NCBI RefSeq assembly: GCF_947632075.1
Contig: NZ_CANRNX010000004.1
Coordinates: forward strand, 1-64,000
From: an uncultured Flavobacterium sp.
Lineage (GTDB): Bacteria > Bacteroidota > Bacteroidia > Flavobacteriales > Flavobacteriaceae
Direction of reading: 5' to 3'
Length of the DNA stretch: 64,000 nt
Positions 18,920-29,890 of this stretch are shown piece after piece. The stretch's first letter is position 1. The number at the start of each line of letters is the position of its first letter. A model generated the notes under the pieces. That model did no database searches, was not told where the DNA came from, and saw only the letters and a program-made list of their open reading frames with translations. A program made the position numbers and the translations under genes.

Positions 18920-19774
18920 TTAAAATCTTTTTTGAATTAACTCCATAAATCGCAATTCATATTCTTCTTTTCCTTTCCAATAATTGAAATCAGGTTTTAC
19001 CAAATCGTCAATAAAATCTTGAGCTTCTTGAAAAGTAGTCATGGTGTTTAACTGAGAAATTACTCGGTTTAAATCTTCTGAACTTCCGTTAAATAAATTT
19101 TTCTCAAATGCTATTCGGTCGTTTAAACCTATAATTATTGTGTGAGAAAAAGCATCATTGATTGTTTTGTTTAATGGGATTTCATGAAACGGAACTTCAT
19201 TTTTATCTGTAGTGTCAATAAAATGCTGATTTTCTAAAACAGTGTTTTTTGTTGTTTCTGTTTGCTTCTCAACAAAAATATCTTCAGTTGGTAAACTATA
19301 AATTGAATCTATTTCTACTTCTACAATGTTTTTCTTTTCAAGAACAATTTCTTCTGAAACGTTTTCAATGGTTGATTCTTCTTTTGAAATATTTTCAGAT
19401 TCGACTATAGGAGTTTCGGTTATTTCTTCTTCTTCATTAAACGAAACAGGTTCATCAAATGAAATAATTTCTGAACTTTCAGAATCTTCAATCAATTCAT
19501 TAATCAAATCAATATTCATATTCGGATCGTCAAAGTTCATTTCTTTTACGATCGAAAAATCCATGTTAGAATTATGCAACAAAGCTTTTTCTAAATTTTC
19601 TTCCGTGATCGATGGGTCGATTCTAAATTTATTTTCTTCGTAAAATTTTAAAACAGATAATTTCTCGAACAAATTTTTCGATTCGTTATATAAAATGTCA
19701 ATATCAGATTTATCCTTAAGTTTTAAAATACGATGTGCAATACTGATTAATTCCGATTCAATTATTTTCTTCAT
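18920..19774 (-). CDS. Conserved hypothetical acidic protein
   Basis: 284-aa ORF with Glu/Asp-rich centre; adjacent to rsmI on the same strand. Confidence 0.6.
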   Translation of the reverse strand: MKKIIESELISIAHRILKLKDKSDIDILYNESKNLFEKLSVLKFYEENKFRIDPSITEENLEKALLHNSNMDFSIVKEMNFDDPNMNIDLINELIEDSESSEIISFDEPVSFNEEEEITETPIVESENISKEESTIENVSEEIVLEKKNIVEVEIDSIYSLPTEDIFVEKQTETTKNTVLENQHFIDTTDKNEVPFHEIPLNKTINDAFSHTIIIGLNDRIAFEKNLFNGSSEDLNRVISQLNTMTTFQEAQDFIDDLVKPDFNYWKGKEEYELRFMELIQKRF

Positions 19775-19874
19775 AACTTTTTTGAGATTTGAAATATTAC
19801 CAATCTTTTTTTGATAAATTTGTCTTTTACAAAGTAACAGAAAAATCTGTTTTAAGCAACCCGAAATTTAGAAA

Positions 19875-20486
19875 ATGTTTCTTGAAAATCCCGTAAATCA
19901 TAAAGAGCAATTTGGTTGGATCGAAGTAATCTGTGGTTCGATGTTTTCTGGTAAGACCGAGGAATTGATTCGAAGATTAAAACGAGCACAATTTGCAAAA
20001 CAACGCGTTGAAATTTTTAAACCTTCTGTAGATACAAGATACGATGTAGAAAATGTGGTTTCTCATGAAGGAAATGCAATCCGTTCTACACCAGTTCCGG
20101 CAGCAGCTAATATTAGAATTCTTGCTGATGGTTGTGATGTGGTTGGTATTGACGAAGCTCAGTTTTTTGATGATGAAATTGTACGTGTTTGTAATGATTT
20201 AGCAAATGCTGGTGTGCGTGTAATTGTTGCTGGTTTAGATATGGATTTTAAAGGAAATCCATTCGGGCCTATGCCTGCACTTATGGCAACGGCAGAATAT
20301 GTTACTAAGGTTCATGCAGTTTGTACAAGAACCGGAAATTTAGCTAACTACAGTTTTAGAAAGGCTCAAAACCAAGATATTGTAATGCTTGGTGAAACCG
20401 AAGAATACGAACCTTTGAGTAGAGCTGCTTATTATAAAGCCATGCATGAACAGCGTGCTGAAGAAATTGATAGACCAACCAAATAG
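19875..20486 (+). CDS. tdk: Thymidine kinase
   Basis: GWIEVICGSMFSGKTEELIRRLKRA P-loop; VVGIDEAQFF; GLDMDFKGNPFGPMP. Confidence 0.95.
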   Translation: MFLENPVNHKEQFGWIEVICGSMFSGKTEELIRRLKRAQFAKQRVEIFKPSVDTRYDVENVVSHEGNAIRSTPVPAAANIRILADGCDVVGIDEAQFFDDEIVRVCNDLANAGVRVIVAGLDMDFKGNPFGPMPALMATAEYVTKVHAVCTRTGNLANYSFRKAQNQDIVMLGETEEYEPLSRAAYYKAMHEQRAEEIDRPTK

Positions 20487-20500
20487 TTGGTCTTTTTTAT
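20472..20500 (+). terminator. Rho-independent terminator overlapping the tdk stop
   Basis: agaccaacc...ttggtcttttttatt. Confidence 0.65.
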
Positions 20501-20555
20501 TATATGATTTTTTTTCTTTGTATTTTTATGTGAGTTTCACTAATACCTATATATA

Positions 20556-22001
20556 ATGAGTGATTATAAAAAATTGATTTTCGAGAAGTCTTTTATTAAT
20601 GGTGAATGGATTAATGAAAGCACTGAAAAATTAGATATACGAAATCCGTTTGATTTGAGTGTGGTGTCTCAGGTTTATAACGAAAACCGTTCAATGGTAA
20701 AAAAGGCCATTGATGTTGCACATGTTGCATTTGCATCTTGGAAAAAAACTTCTGCTAAAGAACGTAGTGCATTACTAATGAAATGGTATGAGTTGATTTT
20801 AGATTATAAGCAAGAAATTGCAACCATCATGACTTTAGAATCTGGTAAACCGATAAAGGAAAGTTTAGGAGAAATTGATTATGGTGCAAATTATATTCAA
20901 TGGTTTGCAGAAGAAGCAAAACGTTTGTATGGTGACGTAATTCCTGGATTTACTTCAGATAAACGCATTATGGTTTTAAAACAACCTGTTGGTGTTGTTG
21001 GGGCAATTACACCTTGGAATTTTCCTATCGCTATGATTACTCGTAAAATTGCTCCGGCTTTAGCTGCTGGTTGTACCGTAGTTGTACGTCCGAGTGAAGA
21101 AACTCCGTTAACAGCACTTGCATTAAACTACTTGGCTCAACTTGCGGGTTTTCCAAATGGTGTTATTAATACAGTGGTTGGAAATGATGCTTCTGAAATG
21201 GGAAAAGAACTATGTGAAAATTCTAAAGTTGCCAAAGTTTCTTTTACAGGTTCTACCAAAGTAGGAAAAATATTAATGGAACAATGTTCTGAAACTTTAA
21301 AAAAGTTAAGTTTAGAATTAGGTGGAAATGCACCTTTCATTGTTTTTGATGATGCAGATATTGATTTAGCTGTTAAAGGTGCAATTGCAGGAAAGTTCAG
21401 ATTTAGCGGGCAAACCTGTGTTTGCGTAAATCGGATTTTAGTTCAAGAAAACGTTTACGATTTATTTGTAGAAAAATTCACAGAAGCAACGAAAAAGCTA
21501 AATGTAGGAAATGGTTTAGATTCTGATATAAATGTTGGTCCGTTAATTAATCAAAGAGCAATCGAGCGTATGAAACAAATGATTCAAGATGCCATTAGAA
21601 AAGGAGCCGAAATAAAACTTGGTGGAAATTTTATCGAGCCTCAATTTTTTGAACCAACAATTATTACAAATGCAACCACTGAGATGCTTTTTGCTAAAGA
21701 AGAAATTTTTGGACCTATAGCCCCAATTTTTAAGTTTAAAACCGAGGAAGAAGCTGTTGAAATGGCTAACGATACCATTTATGGTTTAGCTAGTTATTTT
21801 TATACAAACGATTTAAATAGAACCTGGCGAGTTCGTGAAGCTTTAGAATATGGAATGGTAGGGATTAATGATGGATTAATATCTTCTGAAATGATACCGT
21901 TTGGAGGAATAAAACAATCGGGGCAGGGTAGAGAAGGTTCTAAATATGGAATAGACTATTATATTGATTTAAAGTATATTTGTATTGGTAATATAGAATA
22001 A
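20556..22001 (+). CDS. gabD: NAD(P)-dependent aldehyde dehydrogenase, succinate-semialdehyde dehydrogenase type
   Basis: ALDH motifs LELGGNAPFIVFDDAD and FRFSGQTCVCVNRILV; GGIKQSGQGREGSKYGIDYYIDLKYICIG C-terminus. Confidence 0.85.
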   Translation: MSDYKKLIFEKSFINGEWINESTEKLDIRNPFDLSVVSQVYNENRSMVKKAIDVAHVAFASWKKTSAKERSALLMKWYELILDYKQEIATIMTLESGKPIKESLGEIDYGANYIQWFAEEAKRLYGDVIPGFTSDKRIMVLKQPVGVVGAITPWNFPIAMITRKIAPALAAGCTVVVRPSEETPLTALALNYLAQLAGFPNGVINTVVGNDASEMGKELCENSKVAKVSFTGSTKVGKILMEQCSETLKKLSLELGGNAPFIVFDDADIDLAVKGAIAGKFRFSGQTCVCVNRILVQENVYDLFVEKFTEATKKLNVGNGLDSDINVGPLINQRAIERMKQMIQDAIRKGAEIKLGGNFIEPQFFEPTIITNATTEMLFAKEEIFGPIAPIFKFKTEEEAVEMANDTIYGLASYFYTNDLNRTWRVREALEYGMVGINDGLISSEMIPFGGIKQSGQGREGSKYGIDYYIDLKYICIGNIE

Positions 22002-22030
22002 AAAAATCCGACATTCGTCGGATTTTTTTA
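22001..22030. terminator. Bidirectional terminator between convergent genes
   Basis: aaaaaatccgac attc gtcggatttttt. Confidence 0.85.
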
Positions 22031-22038
22031 TTCTAATA

Positions 22039-23967
22039 CTATAAATCTGTAATAATAAATTCGCTTCGTCGGTTTTTCTGATGTTGTTCTTCAGTACATT
22101 CAACACCGTCTGTGCAATCATTAACTAATACAGTTTCACCATAACCTTTACCAGTAAGTCGGTTTTTGGCAATACCTTCGTTTACTAACCAATCTATTGT
22201 ACCTTTGGCACGTTGATCGGAAAGTTTTTGATTGTAGGCATCTGAACCTCTACTATCGGTATAAGAACGAACGTCAATTTTCATTTTAGGGTATTCAGAC
22301 AATACTTCGTAAACTTTAGCCAACTCAACTGCAGCGTCAGGTCTAATGTTTGATTTGTCGTAGTCGAAATAAATAACGTTTTCAATTTCAAAAACTTTAG
22401 CTAAATCATCTCCTCTTCCAACTTCAACTATACGTTTATCTAACTTAATTTCTACTTTTGTTTCACCAATTGTTTCTGGTAGAATTATACGTTTTTCGTC
22501 TGTAATGTAATCTTCATGTTCTGCTCTAATGTAAACTATAGCTCCAGGTTCACCTGAAATGTTTATGGTTTTATAACTTCCATCATTTACAGTTATCGTT
22601 TCTGTTAGAGGTTTAAAGTTCGCATCTAAAACCGTGATTTTTACATTCGCAATTTTATCACTGTTTAATCTGTCGAGTACAATTCCTGAAAAAGATTGTG
22701 TATACGGAATTTCTTTTGGAGCATGATAAATATCTGTGATTGTGTAAATATCATCGGCACCTAAACCATTTGGGCGATTAGAACTAAAAAAACCTGTTTT
22801 GTTGTCTTCGTTTATAAAAACTGCAAAATCATCAAATGAACTATTTACAGGTTCACCAACGTTTTTCACAACAGTATCAGCTTCTTTCAAATCGATATAA
22901 AAAATATCTAACCCACCTAAACCTAAATGACCGTTACTTGAAAAGTATAATTCATTTTCTACAGTTACAAATGGAAAGCTTTCTTTTGCTTCAGTGTTGA
23001 TTTTAGATCCTAAATTCTCAGGTTTTCCAAAAGTATCATTTCCTAAAATGGCTACTTTGTAAATGTCAGAATCACCTAATGTCCCTGGCATATCTGATGC
23101 GAAGTACAATGTTTTTTCATCAGAACTTAAAGCAGGATGAGCACAGCTGTATTCGTTACTGTTAAAAGGAAGCTCAGTAATGTTTGTCCATTTTCCGTTT
23201 AAGAATTCAGCTTTATAAATCTTTAAAAAAGTTGAATGATCTTCGCTATATCCACGTTTTTTTCCAATAACATTATTTTGTGTAAAATAAACTGTGTTTC
23301 CGTCTTTAGTAAAAACAGGTGTTGAAATATTAAATTTCGAAGTTAGTTTTTTGAATGATTTTATCTTATCATTTTCTTTAAAAAACAAGGCAGATAAAGG
23401 TTGACCATCCCATGAACTAGTTTTTTCGTGCATTAATCGTTCTGGTCGGTTTGAACCAAAGATCAAATTATTTTGCCAAAAAGCTATTCCAAAATCAGAA
23501 TAGCTTGAATTAAAATTTACATTTCCAATGGTGTATTTATCTTTCTGATTTTCAATGTCTTTTAGATAATTTGGTTTTTTTAGAAAACTTGTTGCACGAG
23601 AATCTGTTTTATTGGTTTCTGAAAATTTCTTTAAATAAAGTTCAGCTTTTTCAAATTCTCCAATCGATTTAAGTGCATTTGAATATCTAAAATAAATTTC
23701 TGGTTCTACTTCAGAATTCATTTCTAGTAATTGTTCATACCATTTTGCAGCTTCGGGATAATTTGCAGAAAAGTAATTAGCATTACCTAATTTACGTAAC
23801 ATGTTTTCTGATTTATATCCTCGGTTTGCTAAACGTGTGTAGATTGCAATTGCATCTATGTAAGCATAATCGTTGTAGTTTCGGTCTGCTTTTAACTCTT
23901 TGTTTTCTTGCGCACTTCCTAGAACCGTGAACAAGCAAAACAAACTCAGTATAATTTTTTTTATCAT
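22039..23967 (-). CDS. OmpA-family outer membrane protein with TPR-like, PD40-like and CarboxypepD-reg regions (T9SS surface-module companion)
   Basis: N-terminal TPR-like YFSANYPEAAKWYEQLLEMN; PD40-like LYFASDMPGTLGDSDIYKV and LYFSSNGHLGLGGLDIFYI; C-terminal OmpA IYFDYDKSNIRPDAAVELAKV...NRRSEFIITDL. Confidence 0.85.
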   Translation of the reverse strand: MIKKIILSLFCLFTVLGSAQENKELKADRNYNDYAYIDAIAIYTRLANRGYKSENMLRKLGNANYFSANYPEAAKWYEQLLEMNSEVEPEIYFRYSNALKSIGEFEKAELYLKKFSETNKTDSRATSFLKKPNYLKDIENQKDKYTIGNVNFNSSYSDFGIAFWQNNLIFGSNRPERLMHEKTSSWDGQPLSALFFKENDKIKSFKKLTSKFNISTPVFTKDGNTVYFTQNNVIGKKRGYSEDHSTFLKIYKAEFLNGKWTNITELPFNSNEYSCAHPALSSDEKTLYFASDMPGTLGDSDIYKVAILGNDTFGKPENLGSKINTEAKESFPFVTVENELYFSSNGHLGLGGLDIFYIDLKEADTVVKNVGEPVNSSFDDFAVFINEDNKTGFFSSNRPNGLGADDIYTITDIYHAPKEIPYTQSFSGIVLDRLNSDKIANVKITVLDANFKPLTETITVNDGSYKTINISGEPGAIVYIRAEHEDYITDEKRIILPETIGETKVEIKLDKRIVEVGRGDDLAKVFEIENVIYFDYDKSNIRPDAAVELAKVYEVLSEYPKMKIDVRSYTDSRGSDAYNQKLSDQRAKGTIDWLVNEGIAKNRLTGKGYGETVLVNDCTDGVECTEEQHQKNRRSEFIITDL

Positions 23968-23969
23968 AG

Positions 23970-24887
23970 TTAGAAGAATCTAGGTGAAGTTAAACGCTTG
24001 TATTTGTTGAATAACTCAAAACGTAACAAGATTTCGTGCGAACCATTGTTATAGTTAGCCAATTTTGTTACTTCAGAATCGTAGCTATATCCAATAAAAA
24101 CTTGATCTGATAATTGGAATCCTGCTAAAGCACTAAATGCTGAACTTAATCGGTATGAAGCTCCAAGTGTTAATTTATTACTGATTAAAGCATTTGCAGA
24201 AATATCTAGTTGTAACGGAGCGTTCTGAATTACTTTAGCCAATAAAGCTGGCTTCAGTTTAAATTCAGGACTAATATCAAATACATGACCTGCCATAGCA
24301 TAAATATGCATGGTTTGTTTCATAGTTGCGTAGTTGTTATCTCCATTTCTGTCTTGTTCTAAAAAGTACGGAACAGATAAGCCGAAATACGTTTTATCAG
24401 AATATAAATAAGCACCCGCACCAATATTTGGTGTGAATTGGTTTGTGATGTTTGAAGTTCCTTCTGTTGGATCGTAAATGGTTAATTTATCATAATCAAC
24501 ATTTAAGAAATTCCCAGAAACTTTAACTCCTAAAGCTAATTTATAATCATAAGAAACATCAATTGTGTAAGATAAATCTACTGCAATTGTGTTATCTGAC
24601 ATGGCACCAAGTTTATCTGAAATAAATGAAACACCGTAACCTAATTTTGAGTAGTTAATAGGTGCATTTAATGTTAACGATGTTGTTTTTGGTGCTCCTT
24701 CTAAACCAACCCATTGCGAACGGTATTGTCCGAAAAGGGTTAATCCTCCACGTGAACCCGCATAAGCAGGGTTTATGGTTGACGTATTGTACATATATTG
24801 GGTAAACTGTGCTTCTTGTTGTGCGAAACCAACTGAAGAGGTAATACCCAAAAGTGCCAATACGATATGTTTGAACTGTAATTTCAT
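23970..24887 (-). CDS. PorP/SprF-family type IX secretion system membrane protein
   Basis: QQEAQFTQYMYNTSTINPAYAGSRGGLTLFGQYRSQWVGLEGAPKTTSLTLNAPI, the hallmark PorP/SprF N-terminus. Confidence 0.93.
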   Translation of the reverse strand: MKLQFKHIVLALLGITSSVGFAQQEAQFTQYMYNTSTINPAYAGSRGGLTLFGQYRSQWVGLEGAPKTTSLTLNAPINYSKLGYGVSFISDKLGAMSDNTIAVDLSYTIDVSYDYKLALGVKVSGNFLNVDYDKLTIYDPTEGTSNITNQFTPNIGAGAYLYSDKTYFGLSVPYFLEQDRNGDNNYATMKQTMHIYAMAGHVFDISPEFKLKPALLAKVIQNAPLQLDISANALISNKLTLGASYRLSSAFSALAGFQLSDQVFIGYSYDSEVTKLANYNNGSHEILLRFELFNKYKRLTSPRFF

Positions 24888-24888
24888 A

Positions 24889-26151
24889 TTAATTATTTTC
24901 TAAATGAATATATCCTGCTTTCTTAACTGATTGTGATCCTTCTGGACCATCTGTTTTTTCATAAGTTAAGATGTAATAATACGTTCCGGTAGGAAGCTTA
25001 TCGTTTCCGATAGTCATTCTTCCTTCAGAATATCCAGTAAATACATTTCCGTTAGAACCGTAAGCAGTAGTTTCGTAAACTTTAACTCCGTATCTATTGA
25101 AAATTTCTAAACGGTTATTGGGATAGCGCTCAATATTATCAATAATTAAATAATCATTTTTATTGTTGTCATTCGTTGTAAGATAGTTGTAAACTACTAC
25201 ATCACCTGGTAAAATAACCTCAGGTTTAATTAATCCTAAAGTAAAAATTCCGAAGTCTTCAACTGCCACAGGAGTTGTTACAGTTTTGGCTGCATAATCT
25301 ACAATTCCACCTTCGTTAACCCAAAGGTTTTGTTTAGTGTCCCAACGGATAACACGTAAGTTTTCAGCTTCAGAAACCAATTCAGCAGGTGTTACTTCAT
25401 CGTGCCAAGTTAATGTAAGAATTACATGGCTTTGTTCGTTATTACGAGAAATTGTCCAAAATTCTTTATTATCAATTAAACGAATTACACCAGTTCTATT
25501 TTCATGTGAATGAATTGCATTAGAATTCTCTAAAAAGTATTCGGCCTTAAACGTGTCTGCAATATTTTTAGGAGCTCCGATGGCTGCAGCTCTGTAATAT
25601 TGTCCTTTTCCAATGGGAAAAGTGAACGCTTTATTACCTTCTTTTTCAACCATTCCTTCTGCATAACTTTTATCTGAGGCATTGATTTGTTTTGCTTTTT
25701 CTGTAAAAAGCATAGCACCTTCTTGGTTCGGATTAATTTTTACAATTCCGTTAGAGAAGTTTGCTGTACCATCGATGATAAAATCGTTATTTAATTGAAA
25801 TGCATAAGCTGTTGAATTATTATTAAATAACAAATCGAAATGTTTTGAAGGTTGTGAACCCGCAATTGTTTGCGGTTCACTTCCTTGAAATACGGTATAA
25901 CCTGTTGTTGCATTTGTTGTATGCGTAAACATTCCGTTGTTGTTATAATTTTTATAAAACTGAAACTCTCCATCATTAAAGACCACACCAGAAGTTGAGT
26001 TTTCAAAATTTGAGTGTGAGGAAACTAAGGTGTTTGGTAACACATAAAAAGTTCCGTTGTTTACGGTAATTGTTTGATTGTTCTGTGCTAAACTTAATCC
26101 ACTAATAAGTACTAGAGATAAACGAATAGCTTGATATATTCTATTTTTCAT
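24889..26151 (-). CDS. Secreted protein with gliding-motility-associated (T9SS type B) C-terminal sorting domain
   Basis: C-terminus NDNNKNDYLIIDNIERYPNNRLEIFNRYGVKVYETTAYGSNGNVFTGYSEG...LPTGTYYYILTYEKTDG...KKAGYIHLENN; signal peptide at the N-terminus. Confidence 0.88.
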   Translation of the reverse strand: MKNRIYQAIRLSLVLISGLSLAQNNQTITVNNGTFYVLPNTLVSSHSNFENSTSGVVFNDGEFQFYKNYNNNGMFTHTTNATTGYTVFQGSEPQTIAGSQPSKHFDLLFNNNSTAYAFQLNNDFIIDGTANFSNGIVKINPNQEGAMLFTEKAKQINASDKSYAEGMVEKEGNKAFTFPIGKGQYYRAAAIGAPKNIADTFKAEYFLENSNAIHSHENRTGVIRLIDNKEFWTISRNNEQSHVILTLTWHDEVTPAELVSEAENLRVIRWDTKQNLWVNEGGIVDYAAKTVTTPVAVEDFGIFTLGLIKPEVILPGDVVVYNYLTTNDNNKNDYLIIDNIERYPNNRLEIFNRYGVKVYETTAYGSNGNVFTGYSEGRMTIGNDKLPTGTYYYILTYEKTDGPEGSQSVKKAGYIHLENN

Positions 26152-26163
26152 GATTTATTAGTT

Positions 26164-29100
26164 TTAATAATTAGCATTTGATTTTAATACAGGATTAACA
26201 ACTGATTCTTCACAATTTACAATATTAACCCTTAGATATTGAGGTTCACCATATAAACAGCCTTGACGCTTTGTTGTAATTTTAATTAACATTTTATTAT
26301 CAAAAGCCTCACCTACAAAAAGCTTTGTAAGATTTAAATCAAAAGCCTCAATATTAGCTTGTGTATTACTAGGAATTAACGCAAGATTACTATTTGCAAT
26401 ATCTTCAATTGCTTTAATCATTTTAATAGGTTTTCCATTGTAATCTAACATAGGTGAGCCATCAGCATTTTGATAAGTACCTCCATATTCAGTAACTCTT
26501 GCAAACGAAACTTGGTAAGATGTACAAGCATCTGGCTTTTGTATTAACAAAGACTCTGTTGCGCAAAGTTTAGTTACCTCTTTAGGATCTGTCATCCCTA
26601 CAAACGATTTTAATGGATTGATTCTAATGTCGTGTACGTGTAAACCGTCACCTAAATTCACCGAAACCGTATTGAACTGCTGCAACTCAACAGCATCAAA
26701 CATAAAATTAACTGGTCTTGATAAAACAGCTCTTCTCTTGTTATTGAATCTAAACAATCCTAAATCTAAAACTCTAAACTTCTCTAATTTTTCCTCTCCT
26801 ACTTTAGCACCGTTTAAGTAATAAACAATCTTAAAGTTACCCAACTGCAACAAACTCAAGTTTAATACATTGATATTAGGATACGCCAAAGTAATTTGCA
26901 CTTGATCTCCTGGACGAGCTCTTTGTTTTAATTTCGCTTGTAAAAATTGTTTATTTAAAACCCCTGCAGTGGCATTAAATAAAGTATAACTATCGTAGTC
27001 GTTATCTACTGAGTAATATGGAAAAACTACCGAAGATAAAGAAGAAGCTACGTTTAAAACTTCTGAATAATTACCCCATATTGCATCTTCTACAAAAGGA
27101 TTTAACTTAATATTTTCGTTTTCGATTAAAGGGTCTGAGTCTTGTTTTACATACGAGCCGTCAACATCTCGTTGATTAGTTGGATACTGTAACGAAGAAG
27201 GAGGAGATACTTTTATTTGGTTTTCAATCAATGCACAATAATCAGTTTGGTTGATATTATTTGTATTTGAAGTACTTACTCCATCAGCTACGATTTCTCC
27301 TTCTTCTGCAATGTACGCATAGAATACAGAACCTAAATCAGCAACTCCAATCAAAGAACCTAGTTGAATACGAACACCATTAAAATCAACTAAACTTCCA
27401 TTCGTATTTGCCGGAGTAAAGCTAAATTCAAAAACATTATCCCCTTTTAATGCATCTAAAACACCACCTTTAACTCCAAATGTTTTACCAACATTTTTAT
27501 TTACTCTACCAATAGGAATACCACTTGTAAGACCAATATCGCCTGGAGTTGGTGCATTTGTGAAACGTCCAATAACAGTTAAACCACCTGCTACTTTTAA
27601 GCCTGAATATTGTTCACCTAACTTCAAAACAATTTTCTTACCTCTTAATTCGGCACCTGAGTAAAGTGAACCATTTGGTTTTGTAAAATACAAATCAATA
27701 CCTACGGTACCGATTCCTAATAAAACAACACCACCAGTTAAAGTTGCTGCATTTGCTCTATTAAGTGTACTTGGATCATTTGGATTAGAAGGGACTGCTT
27801 GATTTGGATTTGTTACTCCACTTAATCCAGACGACCAAGGAATAGCTTTGGTCGCAAAATTACGCTTGGTATAAAAAACACAATCTGCAGGGTCGTATAC
27901 TAAAACTTTAATTACACTAGAAGTTACACAACCAAGAGCTGGTGCAATTTGCAATGTATTATTTCCGCCTGTGTTTACCGTTGTAACTTCTACAATAAAT
28001 TCATGAAACCCTTCAGGCAAGTTCATAGCTACAGTTGGATCTAAAATTTCACTACTGTTTCCACTTAAAGGATCAACACTATAATACTTAACTGCTGATT
28101 TATAAGTTGTATTAACTATTGGCAAGGTAAAAGGATCACCTAAAGGCAACGAAAAGCTGTTTGTGTCGTTATCAAAAATAATCTCATTTTTAATTACATT
28201 CACCTCAAGCGAAGGTGTCCAAGAAAATAATTCAGTTTGCCCAGCATTGTAAACATACCTCCTAATTAAAAAATCTGAAGTTATATTGCGTAATTCAATT
28301 GTATTTGTATTCTGAAATACAGCGTCACTCATCGGATTCGAGTTAGAACTTAAATTAGGGTCCAATGCTAAATCGTATACTCCAGTAGCTATTCGACTTC
28401 CGTTTTTAAGAGTTTCCCAAGTAAGGCCTCCATCATTGCTTATTTGATATTTATAATCAATATTCGCCAAAGTAACGGTAGAAGAAGCGGCTTCAAAATT
28501 TCTTACAAAAACAATTCCTTCATTACACGTGTAGGTCTGCGTTGTTTGTTGTTCATCAACAAAGGTTATTTTCCCTGGATTTGGTGAATTCCGTTGGCTA
28601 ACAGTGGAGGTGTTATTGATACTATTTTGATCTGCCGCATAATTTAAAGTAAAATTATGTGTATAAACCTGACCTCCTGAAGTACTTAATCCGTTTTTAG
28701 AAAATCTAAATTCACGGTATTCACCTGGAGCCAAACTAATGCCATTATTCAACACAAACTCTCTTTTAACAATAAGTTCTAAAGGTGGATTATCTACTGT
28801 AAAATCACCACTTACAACATTATTTAAATTTTCACTCCCATCAATTGAAACTTTTACTTTAATATTATTACCTGTAGATGTTAATGTGTGCGTACCTACA
28901 TTGGTTACCCTTACAGTAATCATATTATTATTTGCAATAGAGTATGGATTTTCTATTTGTGAGGTAACCGCTAAATCCGATTGAAAAAGCTGTAAATTTA
29001 AATCAGCACTAGCTGTATTATTTGCAAATACATTTTCAGATCCATTTAAAGCAGTAGCTTTTGAAACAGTTTTTAAAGGACTTGTTAAAACAGCATTTAA

Positions 29101-29850
29101 TTTAATTTTAATAGTAATCGTCACTGATTTTGTTCCTGGAATCGTAAATGAACCATTTAATTCATTATTCTGATTAACTGTTAATAAAGTACTTGGCATT
29201 GGAGTAGCTCCTTCGGCTAATGCCCATGAAACAAAAGAAGCTTGAGTAGCTGTTTGAGTAATTTCATTTACCTTAAGAATTTCCTCAAAATCTGTTGAAA
29301 CAGGAGCAATTGCTTTATTTTCAATTGTTACAACATACGTATATTCTTCTCCATTTTTTAAAGTACTTGTTGAATCATCTGTTTTGGTTACAATTAAAAC
29401 ATCTGTTTCATTCTGGTATGTTAATGAATTAATTTTACAAATACCACCTACACAAACTGTATATTGCAATGGCATATCTGGCTTTTCAGTAGCAGTTGTT
29501 GAAATAACCCCAGTAGCAGTATCTAAAGAAAAACCTGAAGGCCATGTTCCGAAAATTTCAATAGTTGCGTTTCCGTTTGCACCTAGTATTATGGCATGTT
29601 CTACTCCTTGATCATCGATGTATTTATCGTTTGCTATTACATTAACAGAAGTATAATTACCTAAGCCCCAAATTACATTATCAAAGTTTAACATTAATTC
29701 TGGGTCTTGAACAAAAAAGTTTGTTTCTGTAACCTTTTTAACTTTTGAAAAAAGATTCAGATCATCTGTTTTGGTTATGTATGCATATAGTTGCACCTGC
29801 AATAAAGCAAATACAACAAACACCATATATTTAAATATATTTTTTTTCAT
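26164..29850 (-). CDS. Large exported surface protein with DUF11/CARDB-like repeats and no recognisable T9SS C-terminal domain
   Basis: 1228 aa; signal peptide MKKNIFKYMVFVVFALLQVQLYAY; VTKTDDSTSTLKNGEEYTYVVTIENKAIAPVS-type DUF11 segment; C-terminus ...NIVNCEESVVNPVLKSNANY. Confidence 0.75.
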   Translation of the reverse strand: MKKNIFKYMVFVVFALLQVQLYAYITKTDDLNLFSKVKKVTETNFFVQDPELMLNFDNVIWGLGNYTSVNVIANDKYIDDQGVEHAIILGANGNATIEIFGTWPSGFSLDTATGVISTTATEKPDMPLQYTVCVGGICKINSLTYQNETDVLIVTKTDDSTSTLKNGEEYTYVVTIENKAIAPVSTDFEEILKVNEITQTATQASFVSWALAEGATPMPSTLLTVNQNNELNGSFTIPGTKSVTITIKIKLNAVLTSPLKTVSKATALNGSENVFANNTASADLNLQLFQSDLAVTSQIENPYSIANNNMITVRVTNVGTHTLTSTGNNIKVKVSIDGSENLNNVVSGDFTVDNPPLELIVKREFVLNNGISLAPGEYREFRFSKNGLSTSGGQVYTHNFTLNYAADQNSINNTSTVSQRNSPNPGKITFVDEQQTTQTYTCNEGIVFVRNFEAASSTVTLANIDYKYQISNDGGLTWETLKNGSRIATGVYDLALDPNLSSNSNPMSDAVFQNTNTIELRNITSDFLIRRYVYNAGQTELFSWTPSLEVNVIKNEIIFDNDTNSFSLPLGDPFTLPIVNTTYKSAVKYYSVDPLSGNSSEILDPTVAMNLPEGFHEFIVEVTTVNTGGNNTLQIAPALGCVTSSVIKVLVYDPADCVFYTKRNFATKAIPWSSGLSGVTNPNQAVPSNPNDPSTLNRANAATLTGGVVLLGIGTVGIDLYFTKPNGSLYSGAELRGKKIVLKLGEQYSGLKVAGGLTVIGRFTNAPTPGDIGLTSGIPIGRVNKNVGKTFGVKGGVLDALKGDNVFEFSFTPANTNGSLVDFNGVRIQLGSLIGVADLGSVFYAYIAEEGEIVADGVSTSNTNNINQTDYCALIENQIKVSPPSSLQYPTNQRDVDGSYVKQDSDPLIENENIKLNPFVEDAIWGNYSEVLNVASSLSSVVFPYYSVDNDYDSYTLFNATAGVLNKQFLQAKLKQRARPGDQVQITLAYPNINVLNLSLLQLGNFKIVYYLNGAKVGEEKLEKFRVLDLGLFRFNNKRRAVLSRPVNFMFDAVELQQFNTVSVNLGDGLHVHDIRINPLKSFVGMTDPKEVTKLCATESLLIQKPDACTSYQVSFARVTEYGGTYQNADGSPMLDYNGKPIKMIKAIEDIANSNLALIPSNTQANIEAFDLNLTKLFVGEAFDNKMLIKITTKRQGCLYGEPQYLRVNIVNCEESVVNPVLKSNANY

Positions 29851-29890
29851 ATTGTATTATTTTAAAGATTAATAATTTAATTAACGAAAG